NCBI GenBank assembly: GCA_018656855.1
Contig: JABHYP010000380.1
Coordinates: 1 to 6,934 of the forward strand
Length of the DNA: 6,934 nt
Reading direction: 5' to 3'
From: Candidatus Latescibacterota bacterium
Lineage (GTDB): Bacteria; Latescibacterota; Latescibacteria; Latescibacterales; Latescibacteraceae
In this document: piece by piece, positions 1 to 5,803 of the stretch
How the letters are laid out: each line of letters opens with the position of its first letter
How positions within the stretch are numbered: position 1 is the stretch's first letter
Position numbers and translations under genes: made by a program
The notes under the pieces: generated by a model
Told to the model about the DNA's origin: nothing
The model's input: the letters and a program-made list of their open reading frames with translations, nothing else
The model's database searches: none

Positions 1-2070
1 ATAAAGAGGCTGTGAGTAGTAGGCGATAATCGACGGGTCACCTGTCGGGTTTCTGTATTGGTCCGCAATATCCGTATGAGTACTGGCTGATGCCCAGCCG
101 TTGAGGTTGTAGGCATCAACAATATTGCTGATACGGGCATTCTCCAGATTACGGCCGTGATAGTAATGCATATTTTTTCCAAGTGCAACCGTCAGGTCAT
201 CAACCGTGGGGAAAGCTTTCCTGAATCCGCTCTCATCGAGAAACCGGTCATATGCTTTGAAATAATTGAGATGCAGCATTTCGCGCCATCCTGTAGCTTC
301 CGATATGTCCAGTTCTTCTTTTATCTTTTGGAGGCGTAACATGGCACCAAAAGCACCTTCCTCTCCCAACCAGATGAGTTCACCTTTATCGTATACATGA
401 GCGGAGTCGCCACGGGTTAGCTGTCCGCGAATATAGAATCGGGGATTTTTGTAGTACTCATCAATCCATCCCGCAGTCGGAATAAAGTGATGGTTGTTCC
501 ACCACCCATAGTAATGAAGAGTGTCATCAAAAGGCCGCATATGAAGTTTGAAGGGATCTTTTCCATATGAATCAGTAACGCTCTTATTACGGTTTAAATC
601 GCTGTTATAAATGAGCAGCCGGGTTGGATCGAGTGAATGGACCATCTTCATGTTCTGAATGTCATCATCACTTGGTGGAGTACTAGTTTCCTCTTTCAGA
701 AGAGTGATAATCCATGATGGTTTTGAGCGATCCCGAATGATCATTCTTCTCAACTTTTCACGACGCCAGATGGACGCTTTTTCATCAGGTATGTCATTAC
801 ATCTGTATCCCCCCGGATCCGCATGAGTTAATATCCCGTACTCGTCGCAAATATCGGTGGCAATAGGCTGAACCATGCATTGGTTCATAATAAATGTGTT
901 GAAACCCATATTTATAAGGAGTTCTACATTCCGTTTTGCCATCTCCGGTGTTGGGAACATTCCGTTCTTAGGCCAGTAACCGCGCTGCATGGGACCGAAA
1001 ACGAATACACGTTTATCGTTCAGGTAGAAACGTTCATCACCATCTTTTTCTCCGATATAAAACCAGCGGAATCCGAAGCGACGTTCCATGGAATCAATAA
1101 TAGTGTTGTTACCACTCGTAAATTGTACTGAGGCAATATAGAGATGGGAGTTTTTAATGTTCCAAACTTCAGCCTTGGGCGCTTTTACATAAACGGAGAC
1201 TTCTTTGCCTCCGGGCAGCACGGACACAGGCAACGTTTTTTTCCAGAGTACGTTTGACGGTTTTTCCCATTCGTGAATAACAACAGATAATTTACCTTTA
1301 TGCGTTGCTCCCGTAAGATTTTTCAGTGTGACAAATAACTCAACTTCCTTGATTTTCGGTTTGTTCTGAACATATATGTCATCAACACGGACGCCATCTG
1401 TCGCTCTGAGATAAACTTTGCCGGTAATACCGCCAAAACCATGATATGCCGGCACCCAGTTTTTTCCCCAACGATACATATCATTATTGCTCCAGTCGAA
1501 GTTGCCCGCCAAGTCTGTAACTCGTACATCGAGAGTATTTTCCTCGCCAAACATTACCTCATTGGTAATATCAACTTCAAAAGGGGTGTTGCCTATTATG
1601 TCATATCCTACGAGCTTTCCATTAAGAAATACTTCGGCCCTAAGTACAACTGATTCGAATACAATATTTATCCGCTTCCCTTTAAGATCAGAATCGACTT
1701 TAAAGGTAGTACTCCACCAGGAAACACCGCGATAATCGCCTGCTTCACCCCAGGGATTGCCGTTATAGCTCCAGAAATGCTCTTCAACTGTAGAGGGAAC
1801 TGCGATTACCTTATCAGTAGAACTGTTAAGTTTGTCCCAGCCGCAGGTAGGTGGATTTACCGGAAGAGATGAAATATTAACTGGTGGCATGTAAATATCA
1901 TCATTAATCCATTCAGCTTCCCGGTCGATCCATAGCTTCCATCCATCTCCGGAGAGTTCTTGTTCAAATCTTCCCGGTTCGGCTGATACAGAAAAAATGC
2001 TTAATTGAAAAATAATTGATATTAAAAGAATTTGAAAAATATTATATGGAGAAATAAATCTGGCAATCAT
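1..2070 (-). CDS. Exported glycoside hydrolase family 2 protein (3' end outside the window)
   Basis: The frame is open from the ATG at 2070 to the window edge, giving 690 residues without a stop; the C-terminus is missing. Residues 1-30 form a signal peptide: a long hydrophobic core ending SVSA, with cleavage likely before EPG. The rest follows GH2 order. A jelly-roll sugar-binding domain lies at about 85-222 (YRGVSWWSTTF at 113, VFLNGKLVGYD at 147, TPFEVDIT at 162). An Ig-like domain follows at about 225-330, then a TIM barrel starting near RRFGFRW at 330. GH2 enzymes are retaining beta-glycosidases using two glutamates. The acid/base region reads KPSWIITLLKEE (450-461), so E461, or E460, takes the place of the Glu in the usual GNE. 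The nucleophile candidate is E570 or E571 in LGEEGAFG. The invariant Asn before the acid/base is absent. The substrate cannot be read from sequence. It is probably periplasmic or extracellular and lies 89 bp downstream of the DUF362 gene on the same strand. Confidence 0.9.
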   Translation of the reverse strand, partial: MIARFISPYNIFQILLISIIFQLSIFSVSAEPGRFEQELSGDGWKLWIDREAEWINDDIYMPPVNISSLPVNPPTCGWDKLNSSTDKVIAVPSTVEEHFWSYNGNPWGEAGDYRGVSWWSTTFKVDSDLKGKRINIVFESVVLRAEVFLNGKLVGYDIIGNTPFEVDITNEVMFGEENTLDVRVTDLAGNFDWSNNDMYRWGKNWVPAYHGFGGITGKVYLRATDGVRVDDIYVQNKPKIKEVELFVTLKNLTGATHKGKLSVVIHEWEKPSNVLWKKTLPVSVLPGGKEVSVYVKAPKAEVWNIKNSHLYIASVQFTSGNNTIIDSMERRFGFRWFYIGEKDGDERFYLNDKRVFVFGPMQRGYWPKNGMFPTPEMAKRNVELLINMGFNTFIMNQCMVQPIATDICDEYGILTHADPGGYRCNDIPDEKASIWRREKLRRMIIRDRSKPSWIITLLKEETSTPPSDDDIQNMKMVHSLDPTRLLIYNSDLNRNKSVTDSYGKDPFKLHMRPFDDTLHYYGWWNNHHFIPTAGWIDEYYKNPRFYIRGQLTRGDSAHVYDKGELIWLGEEGAFGAMLRLQKIKEELDISEATGWREMLHLNYFKAYDRFLDESGFRKAFPTVDDLTVALGKNMHYYHGRNLENARISNIVDAYNLNGWASASTHTDIADQYRNPTGDPSIIAYYSQPLY

Positions 2071-2080
2071 GATTACTGTT

Positions 2081-2084
2081 CCTC
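2081..2084 (-). promoter_or_regulatory. Ribosome binding site of the GH2 gene
   Basis: On the minus strand GAGG lies 10 nt before the ATG at 2070. No other in-frame ATG sits close by, and the encoded protein opens directly with a signal peptide, so this site supports the chosen start. Confidence 0.6.
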
Positions 2085-2100
2085 AAACTTGTATGAAGTA

Positions 2101-2128
2101 ATTGTAAAGTTACAGTATTAATTCTCAA
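2101..2128 (-). promoter_or_regulatory. Candidate sigma70-type promoter of the GH2 gene
   Basis: Read on the minus strand, TTGAGA (2128-2123, 5 of 6 matches to the -35 consensus) is followed after 16 nt by TACAAT (2106-2101, 5 of 6 matches to the -10). Transcription would start near 2094, about 24 nt before the start codon and just ahead of the GAGG site. It lies in the 89-bp gap after the DUF362 gene, so the GH2 gene could be transcribed alone as well as by read-through. AT-rich spacers give chance matches, so this is a prediction only. Confidence 0.45.
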
Positions 2129-2141
2129 ATAATTGAAAAAG

Positions 2142-2155
2142 TTATTTTAAAATAA
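2142..2155. repeat. 14-bp AT palindrome after the DUF362 gene
   Basis: TTATTTTAAAATAA is a perfect palindrome just past the DUF362 stop. It contains no G or C and has no loop, so it is a poor terminator and could be chance in AT-rich DNA. A second short inverted repeat, AAAAGCT/AGCTTTT with one central base (2154-2168), spans the stop codon itself. Confidence 0.4.
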
Positions 2156-2159
2156 AAGC

Positions 2160-3830
2160 TCAGCTTTTCTTTAATAATATTTCCCTTGTTTCAGTATAAT
2201 CGTTGAAGCGAAAACGATAAGCATATTTCCCGGAATCGTATTGGTCGGTATTCCAGGATGCCATGTGATAACCCCGGTCACAGATAGAATTTACAAGAAC
2301 CACCGGGGTTTCTCCTTTATCATTGAGTATTTCGAGCATCACATTCCCTCTTTGAGGGACCATGTATTCGATCGCCAGCATTGGATATGAAACAGTTTGG
2401 TTAATCTGGGCGAGAACCCTGGCGCCGGGTTTGGAAGGATACGATGGTTTCTCCTCATCAACAGTACTGTAATCGAAAGGTTCGTTGACAAGATGCCACA
2501 ATGGTTCATTTCCGCCGGTGTAATCCTTGTGCAGATAATATGTTTTCAAAGGTGTGCGTTTAAAGCTGGTGAGTGGTTTCGGTACAGCTTGATTATTATG
2601 CCAATGATATACGGGAATATTCATCGGATTCAGAACGTTCAACATTCCACGTTCCTGGGCAATGTGGAAGAATCCAAAGTTACCGGGCTCGTGTCCGCCA
2701 AGCCATTTTCCGACGATATCAACTCTGAATGGATCCATACCGAAAATCAAAATGTTGGTCATGTAATCCCAGGCTTTACCTTTAGGGCTATTCTCATTCC
2801 CTTCCGGATTCGGGCCCGGGCTGAAATTGCCGTCACGACCGTAAATACCTTCTACGACATGGAGACCGAAATTTGTAGCGGAAAGATTGTCCAGAGTACG
2901 ATGTGTCCATATTTCCTGACAGACAGTGTCATACCGGTCAACCCAGTTTTTCGAGGAATTAATCGGCCTGTCCCAGCGGGGGAGTGTGGCAACGTGCCTT
3001 TTCATATAGGCTTCGTAGTCTCTTTCAACATTGGGATTTCTATGCTCGGGAGGAAGGGTCATGACGCTTCCCATCTTCTGGCAGAAATGCTGATAGCCGT
3101 TAGCGACCGCACCCTGAAAATTCTTGCAGCAAAGTGTAAGACCCATGGAGTGTGCTTTGAATTTTGCGATATTGAGAAGAAATGTGTCGTGAGCATTAAT
3201 CGGCCAGAGATACGGGATCTTCCTGAAAATCACGCCATGTGGAACATCTATCCATTGGAGTTCGTCATCACTAATGACATCATTTGACCTGGACCAGGAT
3301 GATAGCCTTTCATTGTTGATACCGCTGACCCTGCCGTTCATATTATGCAGATCGGCGCCGGTACGTTTGGCAATAGGATAATACACATGCTTTTTCCAAT
3401 TACTGCAATTTACCTCTCTGATGTGAAATTGTTTTTTTGAGATGCCTAACTTTTTCATCCCTTCGATTACACCTTCAACGAAGTGCGGATCGGTAATTAT
3501 TCCCATCGTTTCATATGTATTTCCTCCACCCCCGGTGATGTTAGGCTTGATAGGGATCAAATGAGACACAGGAATTCCTGATTTGTCTTTCGGAATTATG
3601 ACCTCATTGGCGAATCTTTCCCCCTCTTTTTTATTGGCTTTCGAGTTGGTTTTAACATCAACATTAGTAAACATAATGAAAACCGCTTCAGGATGTTCGT
3701 CGACAAATGGATGTACGCCGAAGTACCCGGTTGTTTTCCCGGTGCGGGCAGCAAAGACATAATTGGGATTTAACATTCCCATATTGGCTGCCAATGCAGT
3801 TGTTTTAATAAAATTCCTGCGATTAAGCAT
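2160..3830 (-). CDS. DUF362-family protein with Tat-like signal and C-terminal sorting-type Ig domain
   Basis: This 556-residue protein is complete. The ATG at 3830 is chosen because GGAG (3840-3837) lies 6 nt upstream; an in-frame TTG at 3842 overlaps that site and is unlikely. The N-terminus NRRNFIKTTALAA (3-15) fits the twin-arginine pattern RRxFxK, with a short h-region and a possible AxA-type cut near residues 26-28. DUF362 (PF04015) hallmarks follow: HLIPIKPN at 90-97, TDPHFVEGVIEGMKKLG at 113-129, AKFKAHSMGLTLCCKNFQGAV at 222-242 and MDPFRVDIVGKWLGG at 365-379. Residues about 480-556 look like the FlgD-Ig/type A sorting domain: IEYMVPQRGNV, GYHMASWN, SGKYAYRF and the ending ETREILLKK. 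DUF362 has no established activity, and some members carry ferredoxin-like 4Fe-4S motifs. No CxxCxxC motif is present here, although cysteines occur at 142, 234, 235, 250, 304 and 517. It is probably exported or surface-bound. Neighbouring the GH2 gene hints at a glycan role, but that is inference. Confidence 0.88.
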   Translation of the reverse strand: MLNRRNFIKTTALAANMGMLNPNYVFAARTGKTTGYFGVHPFVDEHPEAVFIMFTNVDVKTNSKANKKEGERFANEVIIPKDKSGIPVSHLIPIKPNITGGGGNTYETMGIITDPHFVEGVIEGMKKLGISKKQFHIREVNCSNWKKHVYYPIAKRTGADLHNMNGRVSGINNERLSSWSRSNDVISDDELQWIDVPHGVIFRKIPYLWPINAHDTFLLNIAKFKAHSMGLTLCCKNFQGAVANGYQHFCQKMGSVMTLPPEHRNPNVERDYEAYMKRHVATLPRWDRPINSSKNWVDRYDTVCQEIWTHRTLDNLSATNFGLHVVEGIYGRDGNFSPGPNPEGNENSPKGKAWDYMTNILIFGMDPFRVDIVGKWLGGHEPGNFGFFHIAQERGMLNVLNPMNIPVYHWHNNQAVPKPLTSFKRTPLKTYYLHKDYTGGNEPLWHLVNEPFDYSTVDEEKPSYPSKPGARVLAQINQTVSYPMLAIEYMVPQRGNVMLEILNDKGETPVVLVNSICDRGYHMASWNTDQYDSGKYAYRFRFNDYTETREILLKKS

Positions 3831-3836
3831 TTTATT

Positions 3837-3840
3837 CTCC
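3837..3840 (-). promoter_or_regulatory. Ribosome binding site deciding the DUF362 start
   Basis: On the minus strand GGAG lies 6 nt before the ATG at 3830. The alternative TTG start at 3842 lies upstream of this site and has no good purine-rich site of its own at normal spacing. The ATG therefore gives the start, and the Tat-like twin arginine then falls at residues 4-5. Confidence 0.65.
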
Positions 3841-3856
3841 AATCGCTTTAAATAAA

Positions 3857-3884
3857 ATGATACAACAAGAATATTTTATCCCAA
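3857..3884 (-). promoter_or_regulatory. Candidate promoter of the DUF362 gene
   Basis: Read on the minus strand, TTGGGA (3884-3879, 4 of 6 matches) is followed after 16 nt by TATCAT (3862-3857, 5 of 6 matches to TATAAT). The predicted start near 3850 leaves a leader of about 20 nt with the ribosome binding site inside it. The -35 box is weak and the region is very AT-rich. Confidence 0.33.
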
Positions 3885-4116
3885 TATATAACGGATATTC
3901 CTCACATTAATATCTTTCGGGTAATATTTTGAATTAACCATCTTAATGAATGAATGATAGCCTTTTTGAATGTTTGAAACAAATGCATTTTTCTAATAGA
4001 TTGCCTTTTCACCTTATTAATCACGATCTTTGAATCTAAATTCATAAATAAAGAGGTATCGCTCCATTGATTCTTATAATAAAGTGGCGAATGACATAAA
4101 ATAGCAATGCAACCGC

Positions 4117-4180
4117 TTGATCCGAAACAATATATCTTAGCAAATAATTTATTATTGATCGAAGCCTCTGATATCTTAAG
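4117..4180 (+). repeat. Imperfect direct-repeat pair, possible regulator site
   Basis: TTGATC-CGAA followed by TATCTTAG (4117-4140) recurs as TTGATC-GAA followed by TATCTTAAG (4155-4180). The TTGATC blocks start 38 bp apart and the TATCTTA blocks 39 bp apart. The pair lies about 30-95 bp upstream of the candidate promoter of the transhydrogenase gene, a typical place for an activator. It could instead be chance similarity in AT-rich DNA. Confidence 0.35.
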
Positions 4181-4209
4181 AAAAGATTTTTTAGTGAGGG
4201 CAAGGCATA

Positions 4210-4237
4210 TTGACTTAAAGTTAAATATTGCTAAATT
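4210..4237 (+). promoter_or_regulatory. Candidate promoter of the transhydrogenase gene
   Basis: TTGACT (4210-4215, 5 of 6 matches to the -35 consensus) is followed after 16 nt by TAAATT (4232-4237, 4 of 6 matches). The predicted start near 4244 gives a leader of about 80 nt before the ATG at 4325. An isolated TATAAT at 4075-4080 has no matching -35 box and was not preferred. Confidence 0.35.
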
Positions 4238-4310
4238 CCAGTGTTCTATTTATTTTCATTGGTGGCTGTGAAAAGGTTTTACATGTTTAATCGACATAAC
4301 AATTGAAGAA

Positions 4311-4315
4311 AAGGA
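4311..4315 (+). promoter_or_regulatory. Ribosome binding site of the transhydrogenase gene
   Basis: AAGGA within a purine-rich run lies 9 nt before the ATG at 4325. It supports that start over the internal ATG at codon 9. Confidence 0.6.
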
Positions 4316-4324
4316 AAAACTGAT

Positions 4325-5602
4325 ATGACCTGCGAAACAGCGTTCAACATGAGTTCATCGAACATCCGCTACGGCCTGGATGCTACCAGGGAAATTGGCA
4401 TGGATCTGGCTGACATGGGCGTTAATAACGTGATGGTGCTGACCGATTCGAATCTGGCAAAATTACCGCCAGTTTTTACTGTACTCGAATCGCTTGATGA
4501 CCAGAAGCTCAAGTATACTTTATTTGACAGGGTTCGCATAGAGCCGACAGATGAATCTTTCCTTGAAGCGATCGCATTTGCAGAATCACAAACATTTGAT
4601 GCATTCATCGCAGTCGGTGGCGGCTCGACAATAGATACAGCCAAGGCAGTAAACCTTTACTCCACATATCCTGCAGACTTATTGGATTATGTCAATGCGC
4701 CGATTGGCAAGGCTAAGCCGATCCCCGGCCCTCTCAAACCTTTGATTGCTATCCCAACGACTGCAGGCACCGGTAGTGAGACAACTGGCGTTTCGATTTT
4801 CGACTTAGTTAAGATGCACGCCAAAACTGGCATTGCTAACATTCGACTCAAACCCACGCTTGGCCTCCTCGACCCAAAAAATACCAGGACGCTGCCGCCA
4901 TTAGTTTCTGCATCGACTGGATTGGATGTTATAGTCCATGCAATTGAGTCCTATACTGCAATACCATTTAATCAGAGGCCGAAACCGGATCGCCCTCTGT
5001 TACGTCCAGCCTATCAGGGCTCAAACCCGATTAGCGATGTCTGGGCGTTGCAAGCATTGCGAATTGCAAATGAGTTTTTAATTCGAGCAGTTGAGGACCC
5101 CACCGATGAAGAAGCGCGTGGTATGATGCTGCTGGCAGCATCCTACGGTGGAATCGGTTTCGGTAACGCAGGCCTTCATCTGGCCCACGGCATGTCCTAT
5201 CCTGTTTCAGGAATGGTGCGTAACTACAAACCACAGTCCTACAATGTAGATCATCCTCTCGTTCCGCATGGTATGGCGGTGGTACTCAATGCCCCTGCCG
5301 TGTTCCGTTTCACCGCGCCCGGTTGCCCTGAAAGGCACCTGCGTGCAGCCGAAGTATTGGGGGTTAACATTACCAGCGCCAGTCCAGAAGACGCAGGCAA
5401 AATCCTCGCCGACCGTATTATCGAATTCATGCAAAAGCTTAATATTCCTAACGGTCTCTCGGCGATAGGCTACACGAGCGATGACATTCCCGCATTGGTT
5501 CAGGGAACTCTGCCGCAGCATCGCGTGACAAAACTGTCACCGATACCGGCTGATGAAAAGGATTTAACTAAAATCTTTGAGGATGCAATGATCTACTGGT
5601 AA
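4325..5602 (+). CDS. Hydroxyacid-oxoacid transhydrogenase (iron-containing alcohol dehydrogenase family)
   Basis: This complete 425-residue protein resembles animal ADHFE1 along its whole length, as recalled from memory: SNIRYG (12-17), MGVNNVMVLTDSNLAKLPPV (31-50), EPTDESF (73-79), GPLKPLIAIPTTAGTGSETTG (135-155), RPAYQGSNPISDVWAL (227-242), NVDHPLVPHG (307-316) and GTLPQHRVTKL (394-404). That enzyme (EC 1.1.99.24) oxidises 4-hydroxybutyrate to succinic semialdehyde while reducing 2-oxoglutarate to D-2-hydroxyglutarate, using tightly bound nicotinamide cofactor. The nucleotide-binding loop is GGGSTIDTAKA (98-108). Metal ligands by family pattern are D201, H205, H288 and H315. H288 and H315 lie 27 residues apart, against 14 in FucO, as in the ADHFE1 group. 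No signal peptide or membrane segment is seen, so it is cytoplasmic. The start is supported because AFNM just before SNIRYG matches the conserved mature N-terminus of the animal protein. The actual bacterial substrate may be another short hydroxyacid. The next gene is a semialdehyde dehydrogenase. Confidence 0.9.
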   Translation: MTCETAFNMSSSNIRYGLDATREIGMDLADMGVNNVMVLTDSNLAKLPPVFTVLESLDDQKLKYTLFDRVRIEPTDESFLEAIAFAESQTFDAFIAVGGGSTIDTAKAVNLYSTYPADLLDYVNAPIGKAKPIPGPLKPLIAIPTTAGTGSETTGVSIFDLVKMHAKTGIANIRLKPTLGLLDPKNTRTLPPLVSASTGLDVIVHAIESYTAIPFNQRPKPDRPLLRPAYQGSNPISDVWALQALRIANEFLIRAVEDPTDEEARGMMLLAASYGGIGFGNAGLHLAHGMSYPVSGMVRNYKPQSYNVDHPLVPHGMAVVLNAPAVFRFTAPGCPERHLRAAEVLGVNITSASPEDAGKILADRIIEFMQKLNIPNGLSAIGYTSDDIPALVQGTLPQHRVTKLSPIPADEKDLTKIFEDAMIYW

Positions 5603-5607
5603 AAATA

Positions 5608-5637
5608 AACACAATAGGCATTCTACATAATTGTGTT
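5608..5637. repeat. 8-bp inverted repeat after the transhydrogenase gene
   Basis: AACACAAT (5608-5615) and ATTGTGTT (5630-5637) are exact reverse complements separated by 14 nt, starting 5 nt after the stop codon. No U-rich tract follows on the plus strand, so it is not a standard intrinsic terminator. It may be a weak 3' hairpin or a dyad operator for the dehydrogenase promoter 50 bp further on. Confidence 0.5.
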
Positions 5638-5685
5638 ATTACAAAATTATACCTCAAAATTTAAAGTTTCTTGAAAAAGTAGTAA

Positions 5686-5714
5686 TTGACACCTTTTTAT
5701 AAATTTATTAGAAA
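5686..5714 (+). promoter_or_regulatory. Candidate sigma70-type promoter of the semialdehyde dehydrogenase gene
   Basis: A perfect TTGACA (5686-5691) is followed after 17 nt by TAGAAA (5709-5714, 4 of 6 matches to TATAAT). The expected start is about 5721, leaving a leader of some 83 nt. This would let the dehydrogenase be expressed separately from the transhydrogenase gene. Confidence 0.5.
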
Positions 5715-5719
5715 TGAGG

Positions 5720-5766
5720 TGCGAAGGGAAAACCTGTGAATTTGACTAAATAGGTTTCTCCTCGCA
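5720..5766 (+). other. Leader hairpin before the semialdehyde dehydrogenase gene
   Basis: Bases 5720-5737 can pair with 5750-5766. I count 16 base pairs, two of them G-U, with one bulged A (5725) and one A-C mismatch (5729/5758), around a 12-nt loop. No T-run follows, so it does not look like a terminator. The predicted transcription start falls at its base, so it would form a 5'-terminal hairpin on the mRNA, about 25 nt before the ribosome binding site. I do not recognise a known riboswitch class. Confidence 0.5.
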
Positions 5767-5791
5767 GAACCATCTTTGAAAGGTAATGCTG

Positions 5792-5799
5792 AAAGGGGA
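5792..5799 (+). promoter_or_regulatory. Ribosome binding site deciding the dehydrogenase start
   Basis: AAAGGGGA ends 4 nt before the ATG at 5804. An in-frame ATG at 5786 would add six residues, but its only purine-rich site (AAAGG, ending at 5783) is just 2 nt away, too close. The 5804 start also puts NYIKGEW at the position usual for this family's N-terminus. Confidence 0.6.
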
Positions 5800-5803
5800 A
5801 GGA

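Larger units (their letters stand above)
3831..4324. other. Divergent intergenic spacer without a gene
   Basis: This AT-rich spacer separates the minus-strand DUF362 gene from the plus-strand transhydrogenase gene. I found no coding frame of useful length with a ribosome binding site, and no tRNA or rRNA. It holds candidate promoters on both strands, a direct-repeat pair (4117-4180), a short AATG triple repeat (3945-3957) and a 10-bp palindrome AAATGCATTT (3981-3990). The length exceeds what two simple promoters need, so shared regulation of the two gene pairs is possible. Confidence 0.6.

Noticed and set aside
157..1735. Short plus- and minus-strand open frames across the GH2 region
   Set aside because: The continuous minus-strand GH2 frame explains the region, and the short translations show no domain or signal.
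2154..2168. AAAAGCT/AGCTTTT inverted repeat over the DUF362 stop codon as a terminator
   Set aside because: A single central base leaves no room for a loop without opening the G-C pairs, and no clear U-tract follows.
2397..3287. Plus-strand open frame of 296 codons antisense to the DUF362 gene
   Set aside because: It lies wholly inside the DUF362 gene, its translation shows no recognisable domain, and the minus-strand frame carries clear family motifs.
3945..3957. AATG triple tandem repeat
   Set aside because: It is only three units long, not in a gene and not clearly linked to a promoter, so it is likely chance.
4075..4080. Perfect TATAAT box in the divergent spacer
   Set aside because: There is no acceptable -35 box at 16-18 nt and no extended -10 TG, and it lies about 245 bp from the next start codon.
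4173..4192. ATCTT/AAGAT hairpin followed by six T residues, terminator-like
   Set aside because: The stem is only 5 bp and nearly all A-T, and no gene ends upstream on the plus strand for it to terminate.
5031..5521. Overlapping minus-strand open frames inside the transhydrogenase gene
   Set aside because: They are low-complexity shadows of a strongly conserved plus-strand gene, without family motifs.
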